Shown: positions 18,444-27,260, counted from the first letter of the stretch. The stretch is 47,665 nucleotides of DNA from Prorocentrum cordatum (GCA_963575745.1 CAUYUJ010005599.1:12501-60165), one strand, 5' to 3'. The notes: generated by a model not told the origin, from the sequence alone. Translations and numbers: made by a program.

Positions 18444-20411
18444 GTGACAGCAGAGGAACAGTTTTTCACGCCTACTCCGCGCGGACACGGTTGCGGGCAA
18501 TATGTTGTTCGACCATTTCTGGTTGAGTCAGTCTTGTTTTATTTGACCTGCTTCTATGTTGTAATCAGTTGTTTTTGTTTTGAGGACACTTTTTTCGTTT
18601 TCAGAACATTTCGTGGTAGATCAGTAATTGCTTCGACCGGTAATTGCAAGGCCAGCGAGTGGCTTCTGGAAGCTGCGGGCCGGCGGTTGCACGACCTCGA
18701 AATGCGACCGCCGGCCCGTGTCCAGGCAAGCTCAGCGAGGATCCACGTGATCACGTGGACAGACGCCGCTGGCTCGTCTCGCTGGCTCGCAGCGGTCGCA
18801 ATGATCCACGGTGAAGTTTTCGGGACCACGATTGCTACGCCACAGCGGTTTTGGGATCTTCTGCTGGAGAGGAGCGACGAGCAGATAGGCGTGCAGGAGC
18901 TGCTTGCGGTATTCCTCGCGCAGTACACCTTCGCGAAGGAGCTCGACGGGGCTTTCTGGACGGCCTACGTCGACAACCAGGGCGTCTTAGGTGCCCTACG
19001 CCTGTCGAGGTGCACGGCTCCGGACATCAACATGATGGTGGGCCGCTTCTGGTTGCGCGTGGCCGAGCAGAGGCAACCGTTCTTCGTGTTCAGAGTCGAG
19101 AGCGCGGCCAACGTCGCGGACGGCCCGACCCGGGAGTGCTTCGACGCAGTGCGGGCGCTAGGCGGGCGGTTTGTGAGCCCGGAGCTACCCGGTTGGCTAC
19201 TTGACGCGTGGGAGATGCCGCAGCGAAGAAAAGAGCGTGCAGCGCAGTCGTGCGCGGCAAGCGCTCGCAGTCGCCACGTTCGCGCGGCCTGGCTCGCGAG
19301 CGGGCGTGGGGCGGTCCTCCACGGGGACGCGCACACCCCGTCCGACCAGTTCCGCCGGGCCACCGAGGCTGTCTCCGAGCTCCACGAGGCGTTGGCGCAG
19401 GTGGAGGACACGGCGTCGGAACTGATCCTGCTCCGCAAGTGCGCCGACGTGTGCAAGGTGGTCCACCTGCTGCGAGCCTCGGGCCCCTCGATCGACCCAG
19501 CGGCGCTCGGCGATTACGACTCCATGTTGCGGCGGTCGTTGGTGCGGTGCTTCGGCGGGGACTTGGACGACCTGTCCGCGGCCCAGTGCGCTGTCGGCGT
19601 CTCGGAGGGCGGGCTCGGGGTGCGGCGCGCCGCAGCCACGGCGTTCCCAGCCTTCGTGGCGTCCCGGGTCGAGTCACGGTGGCTGGTAGACCTGCTCGTG
19701 CAAGGCGTCTCCGAGGCTGGGGTCGGGCCCGAGGGCATGCTCGCCGCTTACGACGCGAGCATCGAAGAGGCGCAGTTGGCCTTCGAGGCGTCGCTCCCGG
19801 CGGCCGCGGCGACGCGAGCTCGGGACCTGGTGCAGCAGGCGGCCGAAGCACGCGGTACTCCTGGGGCGGCGCTCGCAGGCGCGAGGCGCCGGCGCGAATC
19901 GGCCATGGCCGGGGGCGACCTGGCGCTGCCCGCGGGAGCCGAGGACGCCGAGCTCGAGCCCGCCAGCCTGCAGGCGGCCTTGTGTGCCATCCAGGACGAG
20001 CTGGCGGTCGTCCGCCTCCTGGAGCAGCTGGACGTGCCCGCGCTGCAGGATCGCCGCCGGCGCCTCCTGGAGCTGCGCGACCCCTCCGTGTCGCACGAGT
20101 GGCTGTGGCGAGTCTCGCGCGCACATGGTCCAGTGGTGCCCAGAAGCGACTTCCAGGTGGCGGTCCGGCTCCGGGTGGGCGCAGTCTGCACCAGCCCCAC
20201 CGCGCTCTGCGCTCGGTGCGGCGCCTCGCTTGGGACGATTGGCTCCCATGCCCTCTGCTGTGCCTTGCCGGAGGCCACCCGCGGGCACTGCGACGTCCGG
20301 GACGAGGTGCTCCGGTTGGGGCACTGGGGCACTTGGCAGACCCCACCGCCGCGACAGAGGCTCTCGGGCTCACTCCCTCTGCTCCAACGCTCCGCCCCGC
20401 GGACATCTTGA
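18444..20411 (+). pseudogene. 655-codon fusion ORF: DIRS-type RNase H joined to LINE C-terminal region
   Basis: This is one of the two longest domain-bearing frames. Residues about 95-260 form an RNase H-like domain of the tyrosine-recombinase retroelement type: HVITWTDAAGSSRWLAAV (first Asp), IGVQELLAVFLAQYTFAKEL (Glu), TAYVDNQGVLGAL (second Asp) and VESAANVADGPTRE (last Asp). From about residue 280 the protein instead matches the post-RT part of a LINE: LILLRKCADVCKVVHLLRAS, SEGGLGVRRAAATAFPAFVA, then near the end DFQVAVRLRVGAVC, CARCGASLGTIGSHALCC (a C-x2-C...H...C finger) and LPEATRGHC. The first ~60 residues look non-coding. The frame is lost near 20340-20370, inside the nuclease domain. 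It may be a chance in-frame insertion junction near 19210-19260. Confidence 0.7.
18545..18624 (+). repeat. 75-bp direct repeat A, left copy
   Basis: Shares TTGTAATC-(A/C)-GTTGTTTTTG, TTTTGAGGA-(C/T)-AC and CAGAACATTTCGTGGT with 24630-24704. The two copies bracket the mosaic region 18.6-24.6 kb and may be boundaries of a retroelement. Confidence 0.75.
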
Positions 20412-20760
20412 CCTCAGCGGCCCTCCCGGGCCGCTTGGCGGCGTTGGACATTGGGATCACGAGCCCCGACGCAACCGGCGCGGGCGCGGACTGCTGCGAC
20501 GCGATGTACCGCAAGAAGCAGGGGGACTACCAGGAGTACGAGGCTGAGCTGCGGGCGCAGAACATCACATACCGGCCAATGGTTTGGTCGGCTTGGGGCC
20601 GCGAGCACCCGGAGACCAGCGTGATGCTCTCCGCGATGGCCGCGCAAGCGGCCCGGGGCGCCGTGGGCTGCGGGGCCACCGGCTGCTCCTCTGAAGGGTC
20701 CGGAGCGCCATCGGCGTCCAGCTGGCGCGACGGGCCGTGCGGATGCTGCGCTCTAGAGTG
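20366..20760 (+). pseudogene. Restriction-like endonuclease remnant of the LINE part
   Basis: In another frame the LINE protein continues as PTLRPADILTSAALPGR, then LAALDIGITSPDA and, about 20 residues on, KKQGDYQEYE. The order P-x-D ... (L)-D-I ... K-x(3-4)-Y is that of the PD-(D/E)xK restriction-like endonuclease found at the C terminus of R2/NeSL-type LINEs, downstream of a Cys-His finger. In active elements this enzyme nicks the target. One frameshift separates it from the 655-codon ORF. Confidence 0.62.
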
Positions 20761-22512
20761 CCGCGCTTCGAGGAGGAGGAGGACGCGGCGCTCTTCGGGG
20801 GCTACTGCGACGACGGCGCCCGGCACGAGCCGTGGGCAGTCCGGCTCCTCGCGGGAGCGGCAGACGCCTGGCCTGCACCCGCGGAGCTGGACGAGGCGGA
20901 GAGGGCGCCAGCGGCCGCCCCCGGCGGGCTGGGCAGCGACGCGGAGCCAGACGAGCCAGGCGGCCGCGTGCCGGAGCCCACCGAGCTGGGCAGCCTGGAG
21001 CCGACGGAGCTCCGCGGCCCCGGGGAGCCGCCGGGCAGCGCGGATCCGGCCTGGACCTCGCGGAGGCGGCCAGCAGCCTGGCGCCGACGACGCCCCGCGG
21101 CACCTCGCCAGAGCGGGCCGGGGCGGACGGCGCCGAGGCCGGGCTTGCTCTGCCTGCGCACCAGCTGCTGCCGCCGGCGGCCAGCGCGCTGCGCGCTGGG
21201 AGCGCCGCGGGGGGCCGCGTCGCCGCCGTGCGCCTCGTGTGCGGGGCGGGCCCGCGGCCGGGTGGGCGCTGAGAGCGAGGGGCGAGGATGTGGTAGAGGT
21301 TGTGGGGGAGGGGGGAACAAAAAATTGGTGGCGTTTGGGGTGTTGTCCTCCCTCCTCCTCCTTCTCCTTTGCGGGGCTGCCTGGCTGCATTGTGGCCGCC
21401 CCTTTTTGCCCCGCCTGCCCGTGTTAATGGCCCTGGTGCCTTTTGCGCAGAAGCATTGTGATCGATTGCCGCCGCGCGGGGGCTCCTTGGCGTCGGCTCC
21501 TCCGCGGGCGCCCCCGGGCAGCCCTGGCGGAAGGGGCGGGGGAGTGCAAGGTCATGGCTATCATTGTCACGTGGCGCCTTTCTCTTTACACGTCCGTCTT
21601 CTGTCCCTGCCAGAGAATTTTTGTTGGCTCAGTATGAAGCGGGCTCTGTGTGACGGCGCGAGCGTCGCCCTGCCGCCGGACCGCGCTGTCCATCAAGCGC
21701 GGAGGTTGCGCGAGGCGGTCGTCTCAGCTGTTGCATTGTATCAGGCCGCGAAGTTGGGCGAACCAGTCAAACCACTGCGTGCTCTGTCGCCGTCTCGGGC
21801 GCTGCCTCTCGAGACAGGCGCCGGGTTCCTCGTGTGTGACGCTTCCATTTGGGCAAAGGCAAACTCTTCAGAGACAGCCATCGTGATGGCCAGGCTCGGC
21901 GAGCAGTGGCGCCTAGCAGCCAAGCTTCCCCAACTCGGTTGTTGCGACCCGTCGCTCAAGGCAGTGGCGCCCTTCCGGGTGAAAAAGGCTTCTTTATTCT
22001 TGCAGGACCTTGACGCTCTTCAGCAACAGATTGGCGATGTAGCTGGCGATGGTGTTCCGGCGCGCACACTGCGCAGCTTCGCCTTCCTGTTGCTTGCGCG
22101 GGACTTGTGTACCCTCGGTGCCGTCGACGGGCTTCTTGCCGAGGAGGTGCAGGCCTGGTTCACCACTCCTGCGCTGCGGGCACTGGCAGTGCGCGTTGTG
22201 CAAGTCGCCACTCTGGCCGGCCGCGCGGCGCGTGCTAGCAGAGCAGCAGTGCTGCGCGCCAATGCTGGCCCCTGGTTCTACATCGTGTGCGCCGGCGGCC
22301 TCTTCAGCGGAAGCGCTGGCAGCTGGCCTGGACAGGCGCGGCCCGCAGCAGGCAGAGGCTGTGTTCAATGGCGTGGCTGCGAAGCAGGGCGTGCGGTGTC
22401 TGGGATCGCCCCTGCGGCCGCTCGCGGCCATCCAGGCGGTGGCAAGAGCGCAGGCGTCTGGCAAGAACCCATTGCAGGCTTTGCACACGAGGGCGGCACG
22501 CCTCAAACTTGA
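20737..22512 (+). pseudogene. 591-codon ORF: compositionally biased, one TM segment, then start of second tyrosine-recombinase gene
   Basis: An uninterrupted frame of mixed nature. Residues 1-180 are Pro/Ala/Arg/Glu-rich and may be chance coding in very GC-rich DNA. A single hydrophobic segment (KKLVAFGVLSSLLLLLLCGA, about residues 195-215) could be membrane-spanning. From about residue 300 the composition becomes normal (MKRALCDGASVALPPDRAVH, later FLVCDASIWAKANSSETA and SFAFLLLARDLCTLGA) and leads towards the recombinase region downstream. After about 22300 another frame takes over. I do not recognise a family for the middle part. Confidence 0.4.
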
Positions 22513-23426
22513 GAGTCGCCAGCATTCTCTGCGAACGACGGCGAGCGGGCTCAGAGCATGGCGCCAGTTCGCAGCTGCGGTCTTGCATTATCCCGTGTCC
22601 AGCACGTTGCCGCCGAAATCGCCCACAGACATGGAGGCATTCATATCATTTCCCATAATTTTGGCACTGCTTCGAATTACGTTTCTTCTGTCGAATGGGC
22701 CTGCCTGCAGTTAAGACTTGATACTTCGTGGTTCGATGACGCAATTTTGCAATTGCTCAGAGTTGGCAAGAAGCGGGACATGCGAGTAATTGGTGGCACG
22801 ATCAAGATCCAGAGGCTCCTCAACACGAAGTTGGTCACGCAGCTCGTGGCCCTGGCAGACCGCTCGGGCCAATTTGGCTTCGCAGCCCTCCTCCTCTTCA
22901 GTTGGGAGTTTCTGGCCAGGGTGTCCAGCGAAGCTGTGCAGGCCGAGCGGGGCGACGCAAGGGAAGCCATGGTCTTGCCAGCCGGGAGGCAAAGTGCCGT
23001 CTACATCGGTTGTCATGGTGCGCTGGAGCAGGCGCAAGCATCGACCTCGTGGCTCGCTCTTGCGTCGGCCGTGCCGGTGCGCGCAGGTTGGCCCTCAGTT
23101 CTGCGCTGCGCATCGGTTGGGCGCGGTTGGAGCAGTTTCAAGTTGGACAGAGGCTGTGGTCATTCTCAACTTCCAGCGCCTTTGGGGTGTTGCGAAGGCT
23201 GCTGTGTCTCCTCGGCGTCCACGACGCAAAGCTGTATACGTGGAAGTGTGTCCGGGCAGGCCGCGCCGCGGACATGGCAGCCCGGGGGTGCACCCTAGGC
23301 AGTATCTTGTTCGCTGGCGAGTGGCGTTCTGTGGCAGTACCCCGCTACATCAACGAGCAGGAGGTGGACGCGGCGGAGGCTCTGAGGCAGGCCGTGGACG
23401 CCAGCGACACCGAGACGGAGTCGTGA
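22440..23426 (+). pseudogene. Second tyrosine recombinase (crypton/DIRS-like)
   Basis: The frame pieces, in order, are: NPLQALHTRAARLKLESRQH and TASGLRAWRQFAAAVLHYP (N-terminal SAM-like domain, about 22470-22605); then FAALLLFSWEFLARVSSEAV (about 22877-22936, the catalytic Arg segment R-V-x-S-E); VLPAGRQSAVYIG; SRRKHRPRGSLLRRPC in a second frame (about 23028-23075); and finally, in the frame ending at 23426, YTWKCVRAGRAADMAARGC, ILFAGEWRSVAVPRYINEQ and an acidic end DASDTETES. The final Tyr (PRYIN) is a plausible nucleophile and AGEWRS is the conserved segment before it. At least three frameshifts. The partners RT and Gag of this element are not visible next to it. Confidence 0.72.
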
Positions 23427-23497
23427 GGCGCGACTCGTGGTCTCGGGCTCCGCAGAGCATGCAAAACAAGCTGGACGCATCATTGGGACATTGGGTG

Positions 23498-23723
23498 CTT
23501 AGGGCCCATCAGCGGTAGCTGGGGCATGGGCCCCGCCCGGTTCGGAGGTTCCTCCGGAGGGCGGGTTGCCCTGGGCGGCTGGCCGGTCTCCCGGATGCCT
23601 TGGCAGAATTTCACTCTTTAGGTTTCGGGAGGGCGACCCGTGGGCCAGTCCCAATGTTGGGCCCGAGGCGTCTCCAGCGCAAGTAGCTTGCTACTTGTTC
23701 CCACGAGCCCAACGCAGTCATGT
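23498..23723 (+). repeat. 225-bp direct repeat B, copy 1
   Basis: Begins GCTTAGGGCCCATCAGCGG and ends ACGAGCCCAACGCAGT. It matches 24394-24618 at well over 90% by eye. It starts about 70 bp after the stop of the second tyrosine recombinase, so it may be the 3' non-coding end of that element. Confidence 0.88.
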
Positions 23724-23969
23724 GTCACTTTAACGTGTGTAAGCGGGCATAACTGAGGCGGGGGTCGTGGGGCTGGGGTCCGGGCCCCGTTGCGTCCTTG
23801 CGCTTGTGTCCATGGGTCTTGCATAGGGTGTGGGGGCCGTTTGTCGGCGACAGTCGAAATATCCAGCGACGTGCACGACGGAGAGGAAGAAAGTGCGCCG
23901 CCCTAGGCGCTCGCACTGCCAGGTTGTATTCTATTCCACGTTGCCCCGTGCCGTCTCTGGTCTGGTCGG

Positions 23970-24215
23970 CTGCGGCCCCGCCGAGAGCTTCCGGGGGCGT
24001 GCGTTCTCCCTGGTGTGACCCTTGGGGTTGCTGTGGCTGTTGCCCCGCCGAGGGCCTTCTGGGGGCGCGCTGGCTCCCTGGTGCGTCCGTGGCGTTTGCT
24101 TTGCGCCGGGACTCGAACCATCAGTGGCCCCGCCGAGAGCTTTCCAGTGGTGGCCGGCGTGTGCTTTCCTGTGGTCTGGCCGGCTTCTCCTGGCGGCCCT
24201 GGTGAATACGTTTTC
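23970..24215 (+). repeat. Short imperfect tandem with CCCCGCCGAGAGC core
   Basis: The core GCCCCGCCGAG-(A/G)-GC occurs near 23973, 24043 and 24123, each followed by a C/T and GGGGGCG-type stretch. The repeat length is 70-80 bp. It lies between the two B repeats. Confidence 0.6.
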
Positions 24216-24393
24216 CCAGAGTTCGTATCCATATTCGGGGGCGGGGCGCGGTCAGTAGACGTCTGTGTTCGGAAGTCGCGCGTCGTTCCCCACCCCCCCG
24301 CTCTGGACAGCGGCTCTGCTGTAGGTGTTCTTGGGTGGCCGGCTGTGCACTGTACTCCGTCTGTACGCAGTGGCCTACTTGTGCACACCCACC

Positions 24394-24704
24394 GCTTGGG
24401 GCCCATCAGCGGTAGCTGGGGCCTGGGCCCCGCCCGGTTCGGAGGTTCCTCCGGAGGGCGGGTTGCCCTGGGCGGCTGGCTGGTCTCCCGGATGCCTTGG
24501 CAGAGTTTCACTCTGTAAGCTTCGGGAGGGCGACCCTCGGGCTTGTCCCAACGTTGGGCCCGAGGCGTCTCCAGCGCAAGTAACTTGCTACTTGTTCCCA
24601 CGAACCCAACGCAGTTATGTTGTGATCCGTTGTTTTTGTTGTAATCCGTTGTTTTTGTTTTGAGGATACTCTTTTGTTTTCAGAACATTTCGTGGTTGAC
24701 CAGT
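24394..24704 (+). repeat. Direct repeat B copy 2 joined to direct repeat A right copy
   Basis: The B sequence (24394-24618) is followed immediately by TTGTGATCCGTTGTTTTTG, a partial copy of its own neighbour, then repeat A (about 24630-24704). The order around the mosaic is A, ORFs, B, spacer, B, A. Confidence 0.82.
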
Positions 24705-25467
24705 CGGAGTACTGGGATGGATGGTTTGCTCAAGGCAGGGCGAGGAGGCGAGGGTGAGAATGGTGAGGGGGGGGCGAGTAGCAGGCAGGAGGACGTGGAG
24801 CCAATGTTCAGATGATGCTGGGCGGGGCGGCGCAGGCAAGTTGACTGTGATTGGCACTGTCAGCGGCAGTGCACGAGGACGAGTAGCAGGAGGTCGGATC
24901 ATGGTTCTCTGACGATGTGGTGGTGCTGCTGCCGTTGATAGCCTTGAGGAGAAATATTTACCTGACTCGGTCACCCTCCGCTCGCTGTTTCCCATTCGTT
25001 TTGTCCAGTTCCCCCTTCTTCCTCCTCCGAATCATCCTCCTATCTCCCTGTAGTCGCAATCGTGGGCTGTCCCATGAGTGCCTCCGTATCCTCTGTGCCC
25101 CTTCCACAGGCCGTGCCAGGGCTGGACCTAAACGCTGTTTTGCTGGACTCAAGGTGCGTTTTGTTTCTTCATTCTGGCAGGGAGCTACAGGAAAACAGCG
25201 AGAGCAGAACGAACAAAAAGGAAACTACACAACGAAACACAACGTTTAGGTCCAGGCTTGTGCTGCGCTCTTCAGCGTTCCCTCTTTGCCTTTTCCCTTT
25301 ATTTTTCCTCCTCCCCCCCTCGTCCTCATCGCCGTCCTCCTCCAAGTCACTCTCCCTCGTCCGTGGTTCTCTCCCCTGCACTGGCCCTGCCCTCGACCCC
25401 CCCCCGTTGCCTCCTCCCCGTTGCCTCCCCCCACGTTGCTTCTCCCCCCCCATCCGCCGCCCGCCAG
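24705..25467 (+). other. 3' end of dynein intron 2, C/T-rich
   Basis: No gene seen. Between about 25290 and 25460 the plus strand is dominated by C and T runs, a plausible polypyrimidine tract for the acceptor at 25466-25467. An inverted pair, CTGGACCTAAACG near 25121 and CGTTTAGGTCCAG near 25243, could form a stem around a 110-base loop. Confidence 0.6.
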
Positions 25468-25521
25468 TACCCCAAGCGCAACGACCGTTATCTGATCTTC
25501 CGGCTGCTGCTCAAGACCGAG
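25468..25521 (+). CDS. Dynein heavy chain, exon C
   Basis: Eighteen codons reading YPKRNDRYLIFRLLLKTE. The Tyr-Pro-Lys/Arg-Arg-x-Asp-Arg/Leu-Tyr segment follows V-Y-K in the C terminus of axonemal dynein heavy chains, and exon B ends exactly in VYK. The acceptor CCGCCAG precedes it. The right edge is placed after GAG because the next bases GC give a GC donor and because the frame must join exon D; the reading beyond (APASPPPFPP) is clearly low-complexity intron. Phase 0 on both sides. Confidence 0.85.
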
Positions 25522-25569
25522 GCCCCCGCGTCCCCGCCCCCCTTCCCCCCCTGTCCCTCCAACGAGGGA

Positions 25570-25760
25570 GGGAGGGAGACATATGCCACCAGCAGCGAAC
25601 GTATCCATATCCACGCCCTCGCGGTCTGAATTCCAGGGCGCGATCCCGCGGACACGCGTTCGCACCGCTGGGTTCCGCGCGGGGCATCTGCGAAAGAGCG
25701 CCCCGTATCCGAGGGGTCGCGGCCTTGGGGCCCGGCCCGCCAGGCCATAGTGGATATGTT
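25570..25760 (+). repeat. Dispersed repeat C, plus copy
   Basis: Reads AGCGAACGTATCCATATCC, CGCCCTCG, GGGCGCGATCCCGCGGA, CCGCGCGGGGCAT and GGGGTCGCGGCCTTGGGGCC in order. The reverse complement of 37868-38080 has the same order with AGCGGCGAAC, CGCCCTCG, GCGCGATCTCCCGCGGA, CCGCGCGGGGTAC and GGGGTCGCGGCCCTGGGGCC. The overall match is perhaps 70-75% by eye. Confidence 0.68.
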
Positions 25761-26571
25761 TTTTTTGCCCACGACAGGGGGGGGAGGAAGGGAAAGGTGT
25801 GAGAAGGTTCTGGGCCCCTCGTGCAGCCCCTGCTTGTGAGCATCATGGAGGGCCTGTTACGTGACAGACTGCCTGAACATCGTGGGGAGCCTCCAGCGAA
25901 CGCGGGCGTGTGCTCTGCACGCTCCGCGGGAGACCCTTGATTTGTGGCAGGCGTTGTCACGTCCTGGACGAGCAGGGCGGACTCTCGAAGTCGTTGTCGA
26001 TCGAGTTTGTGAGGAGCCATCGGACGGAGTATCCCTCGAACGCGTGGGGGACGACTGGGCCGACGTCGCCTCCAAGCGCGGCCTGGCCTTGCACTCAATC
26101 TCAGACAGAGCTGCAGACACCCGTGGTGCACCACACCTTCGGCTCCGTCTGATGGCGGCATGGATCGGGAACCACCAGGCTGCGCTGGATTGCGGACCCG
26201 ACAGCGCGGCCACCCGTGGGCAGGAAGATGCGGCACCATGCGACCACGGCCGTGCGAGGAGTGACGCAAAGACAGCATGCCATCCTGCTTTGAAGGCTGG
26301 GTCTCGGCCGCTTGCCCCGCTTTGTCGAGGACACCGCCGGCGCAGCACCTGCCGGTCACCCCTCGCCCCTCCTCCTCGTCCTCCTCCTCCTCCTCCTCCT
26401 CATCCCGTCGTTGTTCCTGGGGTCGGAGGTGAACGCGAACGTGGGGCCTTGCCTTTGCACCTCCCCGCCACAAGAGCGGGAGAGAGTCGAGATGGCGCTG
26501 GGGGGGAGGATCTGTGGAGGATGTGCGCGCAGGAAGCGGGAAGGGAATTGGTTTCAGGCGTCCGAGATGGC
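25761..26571. other. No recognised gene
   Basis: The plus frame 25861-26640 (259 codons) starts MTDCLNIVGSLQRTRACALH and has fairly normal composition in its first 150 codons, but I recognise no family and it lies wholly inside the inferred intron 3. It could be a relic of an inserted gene or chance in GC-rich DNA. Confidence 0.35.
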
Positions 26572-26771
26572 GTCGGAGTAGCCTGGGTCGTAGGATCGCT
26601 CCGCATGGCCGATGCGTCGACGATGCGGCTCGATGTGTAGCCAGAATTTCCAGAATCTCTCTACGCCGATGGCGCCGATGCATCGCCGACGTCGTCGATG
26701 AACCACCGAGGCGTCGCCGATGCATCGCCGATGCATCGACGATGCGGCGCGACCCTCCGACCCCATCTACA
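26572..26771. mobile_element. Foldback/MITE-like element D, copy 1 (diverged)
   Basis: The left end GTCGGAGTAGCCTGGGTCG followed by TAGGATCGCTCCGCA is an imperfect inverted match to the right end, which reads TGCGGCGCGACCCTCCGACC and CCATCTACATCC. The interior is made of GCCGATGCATC units about 11 bp long. It matches copy 2 at 27261-27484 in both ends and interior. It sits inside dynein intron 3. Confidence 0.72.
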
Positions 26772-27064
26772 TCCGGGAAGCCTCTACTGATGGAGGAGGG
26801 GGGCACGGGGGTACTCGTCGGTCGTTGGAAGTAGGTATGCCTGGATCCCCAGGTCCCACTCTACTCTAGCCGCTTCCTACCTCGAGGGTCGAGCGGTGTT
26901 CCCTCTTCCCTCCTCTTCGGGGGGTGGGCGGAAGCCCACTCCACTTCCGTCGCCTCCCTGCTTCATGCCCCTATCCTCTTCTCCCGACCGACGGGTCTGT
27001 GGGCGCCTTCTGCTTCCCGAGTGCGCCCCCTGGTCGGCCGCCGCCCCCCTCCCCCCACGGACAG

Positions 27065-27121
27065 ACCAACCCGTACCACTGGAAGCTGCGCGGCGTGTGC
27101 CTCGTGGCCCAGACGGAGTGA
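27065..27121 (+). CDS. Dynein heavy chain, terminal exon D with stop
   Basis: Reads TNPYHWKLRGVCLVAQTE then TGA (27119-27121). The pattern P-x-H-W-x-L/R-R-G-V-x-L is how nearly all axonemal dynein heavy chains end, usually within ten residues of the stop, as here. The acceptor is ACAG at 27061-27064. Joined to exons A-C this gives an 82-residue C terminus of expected spacing. The 3' untranslated region should follow but no polyadenylation signal is recognised, as is normal for dinoflagellates. Confidence 0.87.
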   Translation, partial: TNPYHWKLRGVCLVAQTE

Positions 27122-27260
27122 GGGGCCGCGCCAGGTCGGGCCCAGCCAGTACCGCGACAATGCGCAATGCCGCGTCCCGCGCGTGCGCCGCGGCCACGAG
27201 GACTCCGTCCTTCATCCCTCCCCTCACCTCTGCCTCACAGGGGTCTGGGCCTCCTAGACA

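Larger units (their letters stand above)
3047..25467 (+). other. Dynein intron 2, GA-AG, about 22.4 kb, filled with retroelements
   Basis: Inferred from two exon pieces that join perfectly in frame: VYK at 3038-3046 and YPKRNDRYLIF at 25468. The donor side begins GAACGT; the acceptor side is a long C/T-rich tract (about 25290-25460) ending CCGCCAG. Inside are microsatellites, tandem repeats, at least three retroelement relics and a dispersed CTTGG-rich repeat. All recognisable coding relics (DIRS-like, LINE, mosaic) read in the same direction as the gene. The alternative is that the two sides belong to separate gene fragments brought together by rearrangement; order, strand and phase argue against it. 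Confidence 0.72.
25522..27064 (+). other. Dynein intron 3, GC-AG, 1,543 bp
   Basis: Starts GCCCCCGCG and ends GGACAG. It contains a dispersed repeat also found inverted at 37.9 kb (25570-25760), a 780-bp open frame without recognisable family (25861-26640), a CCT microsatellite near 26370-26400 and a foldback element (26572-26771). Confidence 0.72.

Noticed and set aside
19090-20514. 474-codon minus frame and other long antisense frames over 18.4-21.4 kb
   Set aside because: Arg/Pro/Ala-rich shadows of the GC-rich plus-strand retroelement; no domains.
24085-24125. Minus-strand tRNA suggested by GGTTCGAGTCCC
   Set aside because: The T stem does not pair and no other arms can be drawn; the string is part of a local GC-rich tandem.
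23498-24618. Solo LTR-retrotransposon with 225-bp LTRs
   Set aside because: The 670-bp interior has no coding capacity, no primer-binding site or polypurine tract was seen, and repeats do not start TG and end CA.
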